Source of the DNA: Candidatus Thorarchaeota archaeon
GTDB taxonomy: Archaea; Asgardarchaeota; Thorarchaeia; Thorarchaeales; Thorarchaeaceae
Assembly (NCBI GenBank): GCA_016839345.1
Contig: JAEOUL010000168.1
Coordinates: forward strand, 1 to 7,546
Length of the DNA: 7,546 bases
Reading direction: 5' to 3'
A program made the translations under genes and the position numbers. The notes beneath the pieces were generated by a model. It was not told where the DNA came from, searched no databases, and was given only the letters and a program-made list of their open reading frames with translations. Shown here piece after piece: positions 1-6,947 of the stretch (the first letter of the stretch is position 1; every line of letters begins with the position of its first letter).

Positions 1-542
1 TACAAGCAGAATTCTTCACACCGTTTGACTTCATCATAGTATTTCATCTCACCCTCAGCGAGGAGAGAGAGGAGTATATTCTGAGCATGAGGTGTAAGTC
101 TATTCACTTCATCAATGATCTTCCAGAAGTCAGTAACAAACTTACGCCACACAACAACTTCGATTCCATCTTTCATCAGAGGACCAGGTTTGAGTGTTGC
201 AATCATCTTTTCTTCAGTTAGCTGGGGGTGACCTCTTAGGATACCATCTTCAACCTCATCGAGAGATTTCCCGGTCATCATACGGCCTAGGATTTTAGCT
301 AGAGTTGTTTTGCCGCCTCCATGACCTCCCACTAGCAACATTGCAGACCTTGGAACTAATGCATTCAATACACAGGTACCTACGATAAGTGGCAATTTGA
401 CAGTTTTAACTGGCGTCTTCTTTGAGCTTGAAGAGCTATATTTGATTTCAAGGTCTGATGAATGTACGAAGAGACCTCGACTCTCAACTGTCGAAATAAC
501 ATTCAACACTAACTCTCGAAGTCTGTCACTCTGGATACTCAT
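1..542 (-). CDS. MoxR-type AAA+ ATPase, N-terminal 180 codons (partial, runs off the window's left edge)
   Basis: Reading the minus strand from an ATG at 542-540 gives an uninterrupted frame to the window edge. The first ~50 residues are low-conservation and contain a serine run (36-40). The AAA+ core follows: Walker A GGHGGGKT at residues 72-79, then GHPQLTEEK (104-112), and Walker B with the MoxR-like sequence WKIIDEVNRL at 140-149 (catalytic pair D144-E145), followed by TPHAQNILLSLLAEGE. This Walker B/post-Walker B pattern (DE-x-NR, then a helix ending in a -EGE turn) is typical of MoxR/RavA-type ATPases, which act as chaperone-like remodellers, often with VWA-domain partners. No partner is visible here. 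A GGTGGT stretch about 5 nt upstream of the ATG is a plausible ribosome binding site. Sensor 1, the arginine finger and the lid lie outside the window. The gene is divergent from the plus-strand genes and probably functionally separate from them. The family call is firm, the substrate unknown. Confidence 0.88.
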   Translation of the reverse strand, partial: MSIQSDRLRELVLNVISTVESRGLFVHSSDLEIKYSSSSSKKTPVKTVKLPLIVGTCVLNALVPRSAMLLVGGHGGGKTTLAKILGRMMTGKSLDEVEDGILRGHPQLTEEKMIATLKPGPLMKDGIEVVVWRKFVTDFWKIIDEVNRLTPHAQNILLSLLAEGEMKYYDEVKRCEEFCL

Positions 543-690
543 TAGAACCACCTACCACGAGAAAGTGTCTGTCTTAACCGTTATGAACTTGGCAGAGAAC
601 GGCGCGGAAGTGATTCTTAATCTGGAAAATCCTGAATCCGTAAGGTACAAAAGATGTCACAGAATCATTATTTGCACTCTTACAGATGAT

Positions 691-701
691 GGGTTATAAG
701 G
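691..701 (+). promoter_or_regulatory. Candidate TATA-like element upstream of the permease gene
   Basis: GGTTATAAGG lies about 32 bp before the TTG start at 728. If it is a TATA box, transcription would begin close to the start codon, giving a leaderless or near-leaderless mRNA, which is common in archaea. The weak GGGAG at 713-717 would then not be used as a Shine-Dalgarno. TTATAA is palindromic, so it could also serve the divergent ATPase gene. The remainder of the 543-727 gap shows no clear element. This rests on a short motif only. Confidence 0.25.
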
Positions 702-727
702 CGAACTGATTCGGGAGAGTTCAAATA

Positions 728-1705
728 TTGGAAACTATCTTTTTCGCTCTATTATTAATCGGAGTCGGAATAGGTATCATAGCTTCATTAGTTGGAATAA
801 GTGGAGGTGCATTCAAGACTCCAATTTTAATCATAATATTTGGACTGGTTGCTGAAATAGCAGCAGCAGCATCTTTGTTATCTGCCTTATTTGTGGCTGC
901 TGCAAGTACAGTGGGCTATTATAGACAAGACCCACAGCTTATCGGTTTCAAAATTGGTCTTCTGTTTGTGATTACAACAATCCCAGGAGCCTACTTTGGA
1001 GTCTTACTTAGGACATTTGTTACTGATAGAGAGATGCTTCGATTTATTTTTGGTATTGTACTCTTTCCGGTTGCCTTGAAATTGCTACTAGCAATGCCAA
1101 AAGATCAAAATCAAAGAGAAGAAGAAAATCGAGCCCCACAATTCAATCAAATGAATCGGAATAAGGTGGTAATCGCAGTAGTGACCGCGTTCTTCGCGGG
1201 TGCATTAGCAGGATTCATTGGCTTGGGAGGTGGTACTATCATCGTACCAGTTTTATGCATATTGTTGGAGTTTCCCATGATTGCCGCCGCTGCAACATCA
1301 ATGTTCACCATGATGTTCACCTCCTCCGCGGGTACAATCATGAACTATGCATTCTTTATGCACACCGAGAACCTGATCATTTTTTTGACATATGGACTAG
1401 CATTAGGGATGGGTACGCTTATCGGAGGGCTCATTGGTTCGAAAGGTGCCTATTATGTGGACACAGCGTATCTCCAGAGGCTCTTTGGATTCCTTCTCAT
1501 TTTCCCTTTAGTAACGATGATGCAATTAGGAAATCTGTGGCTTGATCCTACTAGTTCAGATTACCTCTTGGGTACAGTTGGAAATATAATCATCTGGTTG
1601 TTGATTGGAGTTCCGATTTGGTTGATATCATCAATTTTCCTCTTTCCTCGAAAAAGAAAGCAGAAACAAACCACTAGAGAGCCAACATCTCCATTTATTG
1701 AATGA
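728..1705 (+). CDS. TauE/SafE-family (DUF81) membrane permease
   Basis: The product is a 325-residue polytopic membrane protein made almost entirely of hydrophobic segments. It has the two-repeat pattern of the TauE/SafE family: GISGGAFKTP at 23-32 in the first half and GFIGLGGGTIIVP at 162-174 in the second. The halves are separated by a polar cytoplasmic-type loop rich in Gln, Glu and Arg (about 124-146). Eight to ten membrane spans can be drawn. An extra hydrophobic segment (about 283-305) precedes a basic tail, RKRKQKQ (308-314), suggesting a cytoplasmic C-terminus. Family members export or import sulfur-containing or organic anions such as sulfite, sulfoacetate or taurine-related compounds; the substrate cannot be read from sequence. 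The start is TTG: an in-frame TGA sits at 707-709, no ATG lies near the N-terminus, and the first membrane span begins almost immediately. GGGAG at 713-717 is a weak ribosome-binding candidate. Separated by 113 bp from the SMC cluster, it is probably not functionally linked. Confidence 0.88.
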   Translation: METIFFALLLIGVGIGIIASLVGISGGAFKTPILIIIFGLVAEIAAAASLLSALFVAAASTVGYYRQDPQLIGFKIGLLFVITTIPGAYFGVLLRTFVTDREMLRFIFGIVLFPVALKLLLAMPKDQNQREEENRAPQFNQMNRNKVVIAVVTAFFAGALAGFIGLGGGTIIVPVLCILLEFPMIAAAATSMFTMMFTSSAGTIMNYAFFMHTENLIIFLTYGLALGMGTLIGGLIGSKGAYYVDTAYLQRLFGFLLIFPLVTMMQLGNLWLDPTSSDYLLGTVGNIIIWLLIGVPIWLISSIFLFPRKRKQKQTTREPTSPFIE

Positions 1706-1723
1706 TACATCAAGCATATTCTC

Positions 1724-1731
1724 ATAATATT
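1724..1731 (+). promoter_or_regulatory. Candidate TATA-like box for the SMC operon
   Basis: ATAATATT sits in the 113-bp gap after the permease gene, inside an AT-rich stretch (1706-1732) flanked by GC-rich sequence. A TATA box here would place transcription initiation near 1750, leaving a leader of roughly 65 nt that includes part of the inverted repeat at 1740-1777. The gap before the next gene, against gaps of 4-15 bp inside the cluster, makes a promoter here reasonable. The motif itself is weak. Confidence 0.25.
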
Positions 1732-1739
1732 GAACGGCG

Positions 1740-1777
1740 CGAAACCGTACCTCCTCCGAAGACGTAATATGGTTTCG
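1740..1777. repeat. Inverted repeat (10-bp imperfect stem) upstream of the pseudo-AAA+ gene
   Basis: The arms CGAAACCGTA (1740-1749) and TATGGTTTCG (1768-1777) pair over 10 positions with one G·U, around an 18-nt loop starting with CCTCCTCC. No T-run follows, so it does not look like an intrinsic terminator. Possible roles are an operator for a dimeric regulator (the 7-bp core CGAAACC/GGTTTCG is perfect), or an mRNA leader hairpin. The pyrimidine-rich loop resembles an anti-Shine-Dalgarno and could in principle pair with the purine-rich stretches at 1777-1781 or 1805-1811. Confidence 0.45.
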
Positions 1778-1804
1778 GGGGAACGACGGAAAAGCCAGCA
1801 CACC

Positions 1805-1811
1805 GGTGGGG
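1805..1811 (+). promoter_or_regulatory. Ribosome binding site of the pseudo-AAA+ gene
   Basis: GGTGGGG lies 7 nt before the TTG at 1819, a good archaeal-type Shine-Dalgarno at normal spacing. It favours the TTG over the in-frame ATG at 1846, which has only GAAGAAG-type purine sequence upstream. Confidence 0.6.
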
Positions 1812-1818
1812 TTGAAAG

Positions 1819-2889
1819 TTGGGTGAAGAAGAAGAATTCGTTGAAATGGTGACACTCACCACTCCTGAACAGGTACCAATTGAGCGTGTCAGTCAGTATG
1901 CTGTTGTTACATTTGCCACAGAGTTTCTACAACTATTAAGGCGTTATGATGCCTTGAAAGCACAAATGGCAGATAGAGGAATGGTGTTTGGTGGTAAAGT
2001 CCTTCTCATCGGACCACCTGGAACGGATTTTGGGGCGTTCACTCATTTTCTAGCGCGGGAGGTGCCCATTAAAATCGTCACTTTCAAGATGGAAGCAGTT
2101 CTTGACGAGAACAAAAGGAAACCTGACTCACTAAGAGTAGGGTTTGAGTTTTCAAAAAGAAACTCTCCCTCAGCGTTGTATATCGAAAAACTGGAAGCAA
2201 TCGGACCACAAGATTCCATAGAGTCAGTTGTGCTTCAAGATGAGATGAAGAACGTTAGTTGGAGCAGTGATGAAGTGATTGTCATAGCCGCGACTACAAA
2301 ACCCGAACAGATAGATAGGGAACTACTTACAACATTCGACAGAACCTATATTATAGAGGGTACTTCCATTGAAGATAGGATTCGAGTTCTAGAACAAGTC
2401 TTGAGAGATCGTGATGATCTTGATGTTTCAGTCATCGCAGAACTGACTGAAGGTTGGGGATTTTCGGATATAAACCACCTGGCGATGAGCCTCTATATGA
2501 CAGAAGAGGTAGAAGGTGGTGAGCTTCCGAGAGAGAAGATTGAAGAACTCATTGAGCACAGTGGTGTGGTTGCATATGGTGATTCGAGATTTCTTGATTC
2601 ATTAGTAAGAAAGACTAGGGGTGCCAAAATACCTGAACTAAACAAAGTCACTGAGGAATACCCAGATGAGTTTCTGGATCAGTTGTATCTCATGGCCGTA
2701 GGAGAGGATTACTCTGAAACTCAACGGGTGATAGAGGTCCTGAATGAGGGACTTCCTCTCTCTGTCAAGGATAGAGAGTTTCTAACCAGACATCCTTTCC
2801 TCTTGACAGGTTCAGCAGAGGACCGATTGACTCGACTTCTTAGGGCAAAAAAGAGCAGCGATAGACTTCATAGAATAATGGGAAGATGA
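1819..2889 (+). CDS. Degenerate AAA+ ATPase-like protein (probable pseudo-ATPase), first gene of the SMC operon
   Basis: The 356-residue protein starts at a TTG with a good ribosome binding site. An acidic N-terminus (GEEEE) and a helical region (about 15-57) precede an AAA+ module with classic-clade (FtsH/Cdc48/Vps4) layout at about 58-230. The Walker A position reads GPPGTDFG (65-72), with Phe where the P-loop lysine belongs. The Walker B position reads ALYIEKLEAIG (119-129), with Glu-Lys replacing Asp-Glu. The sensor-1 strand VIVIAATTKP (153-162) has Thr for the usual Asn. The second region of homology reads LLTTFDR (169-175), losing the arginine of RFDR. EGWGFSDINHLA (211-222) resembles the lid helix containing sensor 2. 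Residues 235-356 form a charged helical tail I do not recognise. These coordinated losses suggest it does not hydrolyse ATP but keeps the fold as a scaffold or regulator. It ends 4 bp before smc, so a role with the SMC complex is inferred. A real active remodeller is unlikely; random decay is unlikely because the frame is intact. Confidence 0.8.
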   Translation: MGEEEEFVEMVTLTTPEQVPIERVSQYAVVTFATEFLQLLRRYDALKAQMADRGMVFGGKVLLIGPPGTDFGAFTHFLAREVPIKIVTFKMEAVLDENKRKPDSLRVGFEFSKRNSPSALYIEKLEAIGPQDSIESVVLQDEMKNVSWSSDEVIVIAATTKPEQIDRELLTTFDRTYIIEGTSIEDRIRVLEQVLRDRDDLDVSVIAELTEGWGFSDINHLAMSLYMTEEVEGGELPREKIEELIEHSGVVAYGDSRFLDSLVRKTRGAKIPELNKVTEEYPDEFLDQLYLMAVGEDYSETQRVIEVLNEGLPLSVKDREFLTRHPFLLTGSAEDRLTRLLRAKKSSDRLHRIMGR

Positions 2890-2893
2890 ATAG

Positions 2894-5800
2894 ATGGGTG
2901 AATCCAGCGTTTACATTGCATCAGCAAGGCTAGGAAACTTTCTCTCTTTTTACAAGGGAACAGTTGAGTTTGACAAAGGTCTCACTGTACTTGCAGGTCC
3001 AAATGGTTCGGGTAAAACATCCATCTTCCATGCGTTGAAATTCGCATTGGGTTCAAATCAGAGGGAGAACAGGTATAGTAAATGGAGTGATTTCATTCGC
3101 CACGGTGCAAGTACTGCCGAAGTTGAGATCACTGTCAAGGTAAACGGCCAGAGAAGGAAATTCCTTCGGAAAATTGATCGGGATGGAATTCCAAGAGCGT
3201 ATCTTGATGGAAAACGAGTCAAAGCTGCTGAACACAAACTTATGGTTACAGGTTTTGGTCTTGATACAGACAATCCTTTGGTCTTCATGCCTCAAGAACG
3301 GATTAATGCAATTCGAGAGATGGACCCCTTTGAAGTTCGAAAGCTTGTCGAGGAGGGGACTGGACTTGATATCCTTAGAGATCGGATAGGATTACAAGAA
3401 ACTGAAGTAATACAGAGTCGTCAAAAACTAGATTCAGCCCTTACAGAATCAAGGACTGTGGAACGAGAATTAGAATTATTACAGCATGACATATCCAGAC
3501 TTGAGAAGAAGAGAGCACTTCAAGAGCAAGAACGAACTCTCGAACAAGAGCTAAAGTGGTCCTCTCTTGATGACCTAACAGTAAGACTGGACCAGACCAA
3601 AAACGAGATAGAATCCAAAGAATCTGGGCTTGTTGGTATACTTGATGAACAATCAACAATTGAAAGACAAATAGCTGAACAAGAGGAACAAAGCACAGGA
3701 ATCGAAACCAAGATTGCAAGTCTACAGACAGAGATTGGTAGAATTGATGCAAAGATTGAGGAAGAGGAAAGAAACCTCGCTAGGCTTGAAGGTGATTCAA
3801 AAAAGCAGATTATTGAGCTCCGAGAGTTGGAGAGTAATGTTAGAGCTGAGCAAAGGAAAAAGGAGAAACTGAAAGAGGATCTTGATAGAGTTTGTGCGGC
3901 AAAGGAGCAGTATATGCAAAGGCAAAAGGAACTAAGTGAAGAATTGAGAGAACTTGAGGAAGAACGATCAAAGATTCAAGATGAACTTGCAGCCTTTGCA
4001 GAATGGAATACTAAAAGAGCAGAAGCACATGGTTTCTATAAAGCGCTTCAGGCTGAGATTGAAGGCAAGGATCTTCTATTGAGAAGCATTCGTGAGAGAT
4101 TGCAGGGAGAAGAAGCAGAGCTACAATCCATTGAGAGTAAATGGTCTCATGTTTGGACCAAAATTGAGAAGACCGATGAGAAAGAACTCACAAGGAGGAA
4201 ATCTCAACTTGAAAGGGAAATAGCTTCTTTGAATGAAGAGAGATTTAGAAATTCAAGCCTTGTCGCTCAGCTCCAAAAAGAAATTGATGAGATTAAAATA
4301 AAACTCTCAGAAACCTCAAAGAGAATTCCAGAATCAGTGAGAGAATTAAAGGTAGCAATTACTGAGCATGGATTAGAGTCTGTCAAGGGACCTTTAATCG
4401 AAACTTTCACTGCAGATGACAACATCTCTAGAGCTGTTGAAGCTGTTCTATCTGGCAATCTACCTCTTGCGTTTGTAGTCATGGAACAATCAGACTATCA
4501 GCTTATGCTTAAGTTACGAAACAAGGCTGAGGCACCATCTCCAATCATTCTTTTGAAGGAGGAGGTTTTAGTTAATCAGAAACCCGCCCTCCCGCAAGGA
4601 ACGGGGGTGGAGGATTGGCTTTGGGATAGATTGACTTCGGATGTTGAAACTAAACATCTCTTCAGTCGCGTTTTTGGCGATTTTGTCCTCGTGAAGAATA
4701 TTCAGACTGCTACCCGACTCTCTCTAAAGGAAAACTTGCGAGTAGTAACCCTGGATGGATATGTTACTGTTCCAGAAAATACACAGATTGTGAGTCATCC
4801 AAAGAGTGAACCATCAGGATTAGTTTCAACTGCTCCACTTCAAACCCGTCTTTCTGATCAAGAAAAGAATCTAACCACTGCACGCAAACAAGTCACGGAA
4901 ATTATGACCAAGTTGGACAAGCTCTCCACAGAACGAGAAGAAGCAATGGAACTTCTAGGACAAATGACACGATGGGGTTCCACGTGGGAACGTCGTAAGA
5001 AATTGAATGAGAGCATTCCAGAACTAGAAGAACGTATAGTATCCATCGATGAGGAATTGAAGGCTCTTCAAAGAGATTATGGCAAATCTGAAAGAAACCT
5101 CAGGAAACTCGACAGTACTCAACCTCCTGAGAGAAGCAGATTGGTTGGACAGGAATCAGCAGTTAGAATCAAGCATAGACGTGTACAAGGTGAGCTGAAT
5201 AAAATTGACAACAAAGCGCATGCTACTGAGAGAGACGAGGAACTCAAGAGATTAGAGTTACGAAGAGTTGTTGAGAATATTTCCATGCTGTCAGATAGTC
5301 TTTCAGACCTGCGTGAAGAAATCAAACAATCAAAGGATGCCTCTTCGGTCATTCTCGAGAAGATTGAAGTTATGAGGGAGAGTGCAGAGAAGACAAAAGA
5401 AGCGCAGGCATCTGCAAGAGAGGAACTTGGGGGAATCAAATCTGCTATGCGTTCACTGAGTGAAAGACTCGTGGAACTCAATCTCTTAATTAAAAACAGA
5501 CGTCTTGAGGTCTTACAAGCGAAGAGGCAACTGACAAACCTAGAGTATGATCTGGAGCTATTGGAACAGGAGCTTCAAGGGAAAGAGCGTCCTGAGAATA
5601 TTCGGGAAATAGATGTGGTCAGAAGTGAATTAGTTAAGCTTCGACATATCCTAGATGACTATCATGATGTTTCGGAAACGGTGGCTCACACCGAGAATCA
5701 ATTGCAGGAACGTCTTAAAACACTGATTATCCGAGTGGCGGAGCTGACAGAGGAATTAGATGAAGCAGAAGCAGCGGTTCGAAATATCAGAGAACAATAT

Positions 5801-6265
5801 CATAATGGAATGAATGAAACCCTCCGCAAAGTCGAGAGAGGAGTAAATCAGGTTCTTGGACGTGTACAGTTCCCAGGAAGTGTCAGATTTGAGCTGGCCC
5901 TACGAGATGACAGATACGGAGTAGAGTTTAAGTCACGAATCAAGACTGAAGGTTTTGGAGATATCAGTGCGGGATCAGGTGGTGAGAGGTCTCTCATCGC
6001 AATCGGGTTGATTCTTGCTTTGCAGGGATTCAATCCTGCACCAGTCTACGTGATGGATGAAGTAGACACCTTTTTGGATGCTACTAATACAGAACTCGTC
6101 AGTAGGCTATTTCATGATGCATCACGTCGAAGTCAATTCATACTACTTACTCCTGCTAAATCAACTCATCTTCTGAAACATGCAGACAAAATCTTGGGGG
6201 TTGTATCACCCAATGGTGTTGATCCGTCAGTGATAATTGAGAGTCCTAAGTTTAAGGCACAATAG
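2894..6265 (+). CDS. smc: Chromosome segregation SMC ATPase (divergent, with Smc5/6-like head motifs)
   Basis: This 1123-residue protein is the ABC-type ATPase of an SMC complex, slightly shorter than the usual 1170-1190. Order: N-terminal head (about 1-165) with Walker A GPNGSGKT at 35-42 and Q-loop FMPQERI at 131-137 (Q134); coiled coil (about 168-478); hinge (about 498-642); returning coiled coil (about 645-985); C-terminal head (about 990-1123) with signature SGGERS at 1028-1033, Walker B VYVMDEVD at 1051-1058 (catalytic E1056) and D-loop LDATN at 1061-1065. All catalytic residues are present. The hinge in place of a CxxC zinc hook, and the length, exclude Rad50. FIRHG, PQERI, SGGERS and LLTP (1084-1087) recall Smc5/6 more than standard SMC. 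The hinge ends LDGYVTVPENTQIV without the usual TGG. The ATG at 2894 is 4 bp after the preceding stop, with GGGAAG upstream. It probably works with the two downstream genes as a DNA-organising ring. Confidence 0.95.
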   Translation: MGESSVYIASARLGNFLSFYKGTVEFDKGLTVLAGPNGSGKTSIFHALKFALGSNQRENRYSKWSDFIRHGASTAEVEITVKVNGQRRKFLRKIDRDGIPRAYLDGKRVKAAEHKLMVTGFGLDTDNPLVFMPQERINAIREMDPFEVRKLVEEGTGLDILRDRIGLQETEVIQSRQKLDSALTESRTVERELELLQHDISRLEKKRALQEQERTLEQELKWSSLDDLTVRLDQTKNEIESKESGLVGILDEQSTIERQIAEQEEQSTGIETKIASLQTEIGRIDAKIEEEERNLARLEGDSKKQIIELRELESNVRAEQRKKEKLKEDLDRVCAAKEQYMQRQKELSEELRELEEERSKIQDELAAFAEWNTKRAEAHGFYKALQAEIEGKDLLLRSIRERLQGEEAELQSIESKWSHVWTKIEKTDEKELTRRKSQLEREIASLNEERFRNSSLVAQLQKEIDEIKIKLSETSKRIPESVRELKVAITEHGLESVKGPLIETFTADDNISRAVEAVLSGNLPLAFVVMEQSDYQLMLKLRNKAEAPSPIILLKEEVLVNQKPALPQGTGVEDWLWDRLTSDVETKHLFSRVFGDFVLVKNIQTATRLSLKENLRVVTLDGYVTVPENTQIVSHPKSEPSGLVSTAPLQTRLSDQEKNLTTARKQVTEIMTKLDKLSTEREEAMELLGQMTRWGSTWERRKKLNESIPELEERIVSIDEELKALQRDYGKSERNLRKLDSTQPPERSRLVGQESAVRIKHRRVQGELNKIDNKAHATERDEELKRLELRRVVENISMLSDSLSDLREEIKQSKDASSVILEKIEVMRESAEKTKEAQASAREELGGIKSAMRSLSERLVELNLLIKNRRLEVLQAKRQLTNLEYDLELLEQELQGKERPENIREIDVVRSELVKLRHILDDYHDVSETVAHTENQLQERLKTLIIRVAELTEELDEAEAAVRNIREQYHNGMNETLRKVERGVNQVLGRVQFPGSVRFELALRDDRYGVEFKSRIKTEGFGDISAGSGGERSLIAIGLILALQGFNPAPVYVMDEVDTFLDATNTELVSRLFHDASRRSQFILLTPAKSTHLLKHADKILGVVSPNGVDPSVIIESPKFKAQ

Positions 6266-6273
6266 GAGTTGAT
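6265..6273 (+). promoter_or_regulatory. Ribosome binding site deciding the kleisin start
   Basis: GGAGTTGAT matches the ideal anti-16S complement GGAGGTGAT at 8 of 9 positions and overlaps the last base of the smc stop codon. It lies 7 nt before the ATG at 6281. The upstream in-frame TTG at 6269 is inside this site, so ATG 6281 is the better start. Confidence 0.65.
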
Positions 6274-6280
6274 TGAATCA

Positions 6281-6937
6281 ATGAGTGAAAATGATAGTCT
6301 TGCCAATCGTGTTTTCGATATGGTTCAGGCTATCCGCTCAGGAGAAATAGACCCACTCGAAATTAGATTGACTGCAGCATACAGGGAGCTTCAGGAATTA
6401 GCAGCCAAAATTGATAGCAGAATCGATATAGACGAGATGCTAAATGAAGTTCTCAGTACAAAGGTCAACAGAGTTCAGGAACTGGCTCGTGTTTTGGCGT
6501 CTCCTGAAATTTATGTTAACAGACTAAAGGGAAAATCCTCGAGGGAGCTTGCGAAGCTATTGGCTTTAAAACAACCAGTGATTATTGGATACCTTGAACA
6601 CACTTCTTTGGGTACAGCACTGGAACGAGTTGTACAGCTCATTGACGCAATGTCACGTGAACCTCATGAAGATCCTATACCAAAGGTCACAGACCTACCG
6701 AGTGGTTATACGTTGGAAACGGAGGATTCAGTATTTCTAGAAGACCTCGATAACTTCTTGCGGACTATAGACAATGGCAGAATCATATTCGATGCCCTTG
6801 TTGCTAGTGATGAATTTGATGTTTTTCTGAAACGATTTCTCTATGTTGTGATTCTTGTGTCAAAAGGCCGCTTACATTACGATCCTGAAACACGTGAGGT
6901 TTGGAAACCTTCATTGGCTGAAATTGACTCCACTTGA
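6281..6937 (+). CDS. scpA: ScpA-like kleisin subunit of the SMC complex
   Basis: The 218-residue protein follows smc by 15 bp, the standard position of the kleisin that bridges the two SMC heads. The N-terminal part matches the ScpA helical pattern: a leucine/valine-rich helix ending in IRSGEIDPLEIRL (18-30, compare the family's -IRKGEIDIYDIPI-), then helices about 31-95 that in ScpA contact the SMC neck. A polar linker (about 125-150) is followed by a compact C-terminal segment (about 151-212) with FLRTIDNG, a helix around 178-194 and a hairpin GRLHYDPETREVW (196-208). This fits the winged-helix domain that binds the SMC head cap. It is somewhat shorter than typical ScpA (about 220-270). The start is ATG 6281 because the ribosome binding site covers the alternative TTG at 6269, which would add four residues. 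The family call rests on the N-terminal motif plus synteny. Confidence 0.83.
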   Translation: MSENDSLANRVFDMVQAIRSGEIDPLEIRLTAAYRELQELAAKIDSRIDIDEMLNEVLSTKVNRVQELARVLASPEIYVNRLKGKSSRELAKLLALKQPVIIGYLEHTSLGTALERVVQLIDAMSREPHEDPIPKVTDLPSGYTLETEDSVFLEDLDNFLRTIDNGRIIFDALVASDEFDVFLKRFLYVVILVSKGRLHYDPETREVWKPSLAEIDST

Positions 6938-6947
6938 GAAACGAGGC

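Noticed and set aside
397..699. A 100-codon plus-strand reading frame opposite the start of the MoxR-type gene
   Set aside because: Its first half is antisense to a well-supported AAA+ gene, it starts with TTG without a ribosome binding site, and its protein shows no recognisable pattern.
1740..1777. Intrinsic terminator for the permease gene
   Set aside because: The stem is not followed by a T-run and lies 35 bp past the stop, so a leader or operator role is at least as likely.
2894..6265. Rad50 as an alternative identity for the large coiled-coil ATPase
   Set aside because: There is no CxxC zinc hook, a full SMC-type hinge is present, the length fits SMC, and kleisin and winged-helix genes follow instead of mre11.
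6855..6947. Upstream extension of scpB to an ATG at 6855
   Set aside because: It would overlap the kleisin gene by 83 bp, the added residues look like a frame-shifted shadow, and no ribosome binding site supports it.
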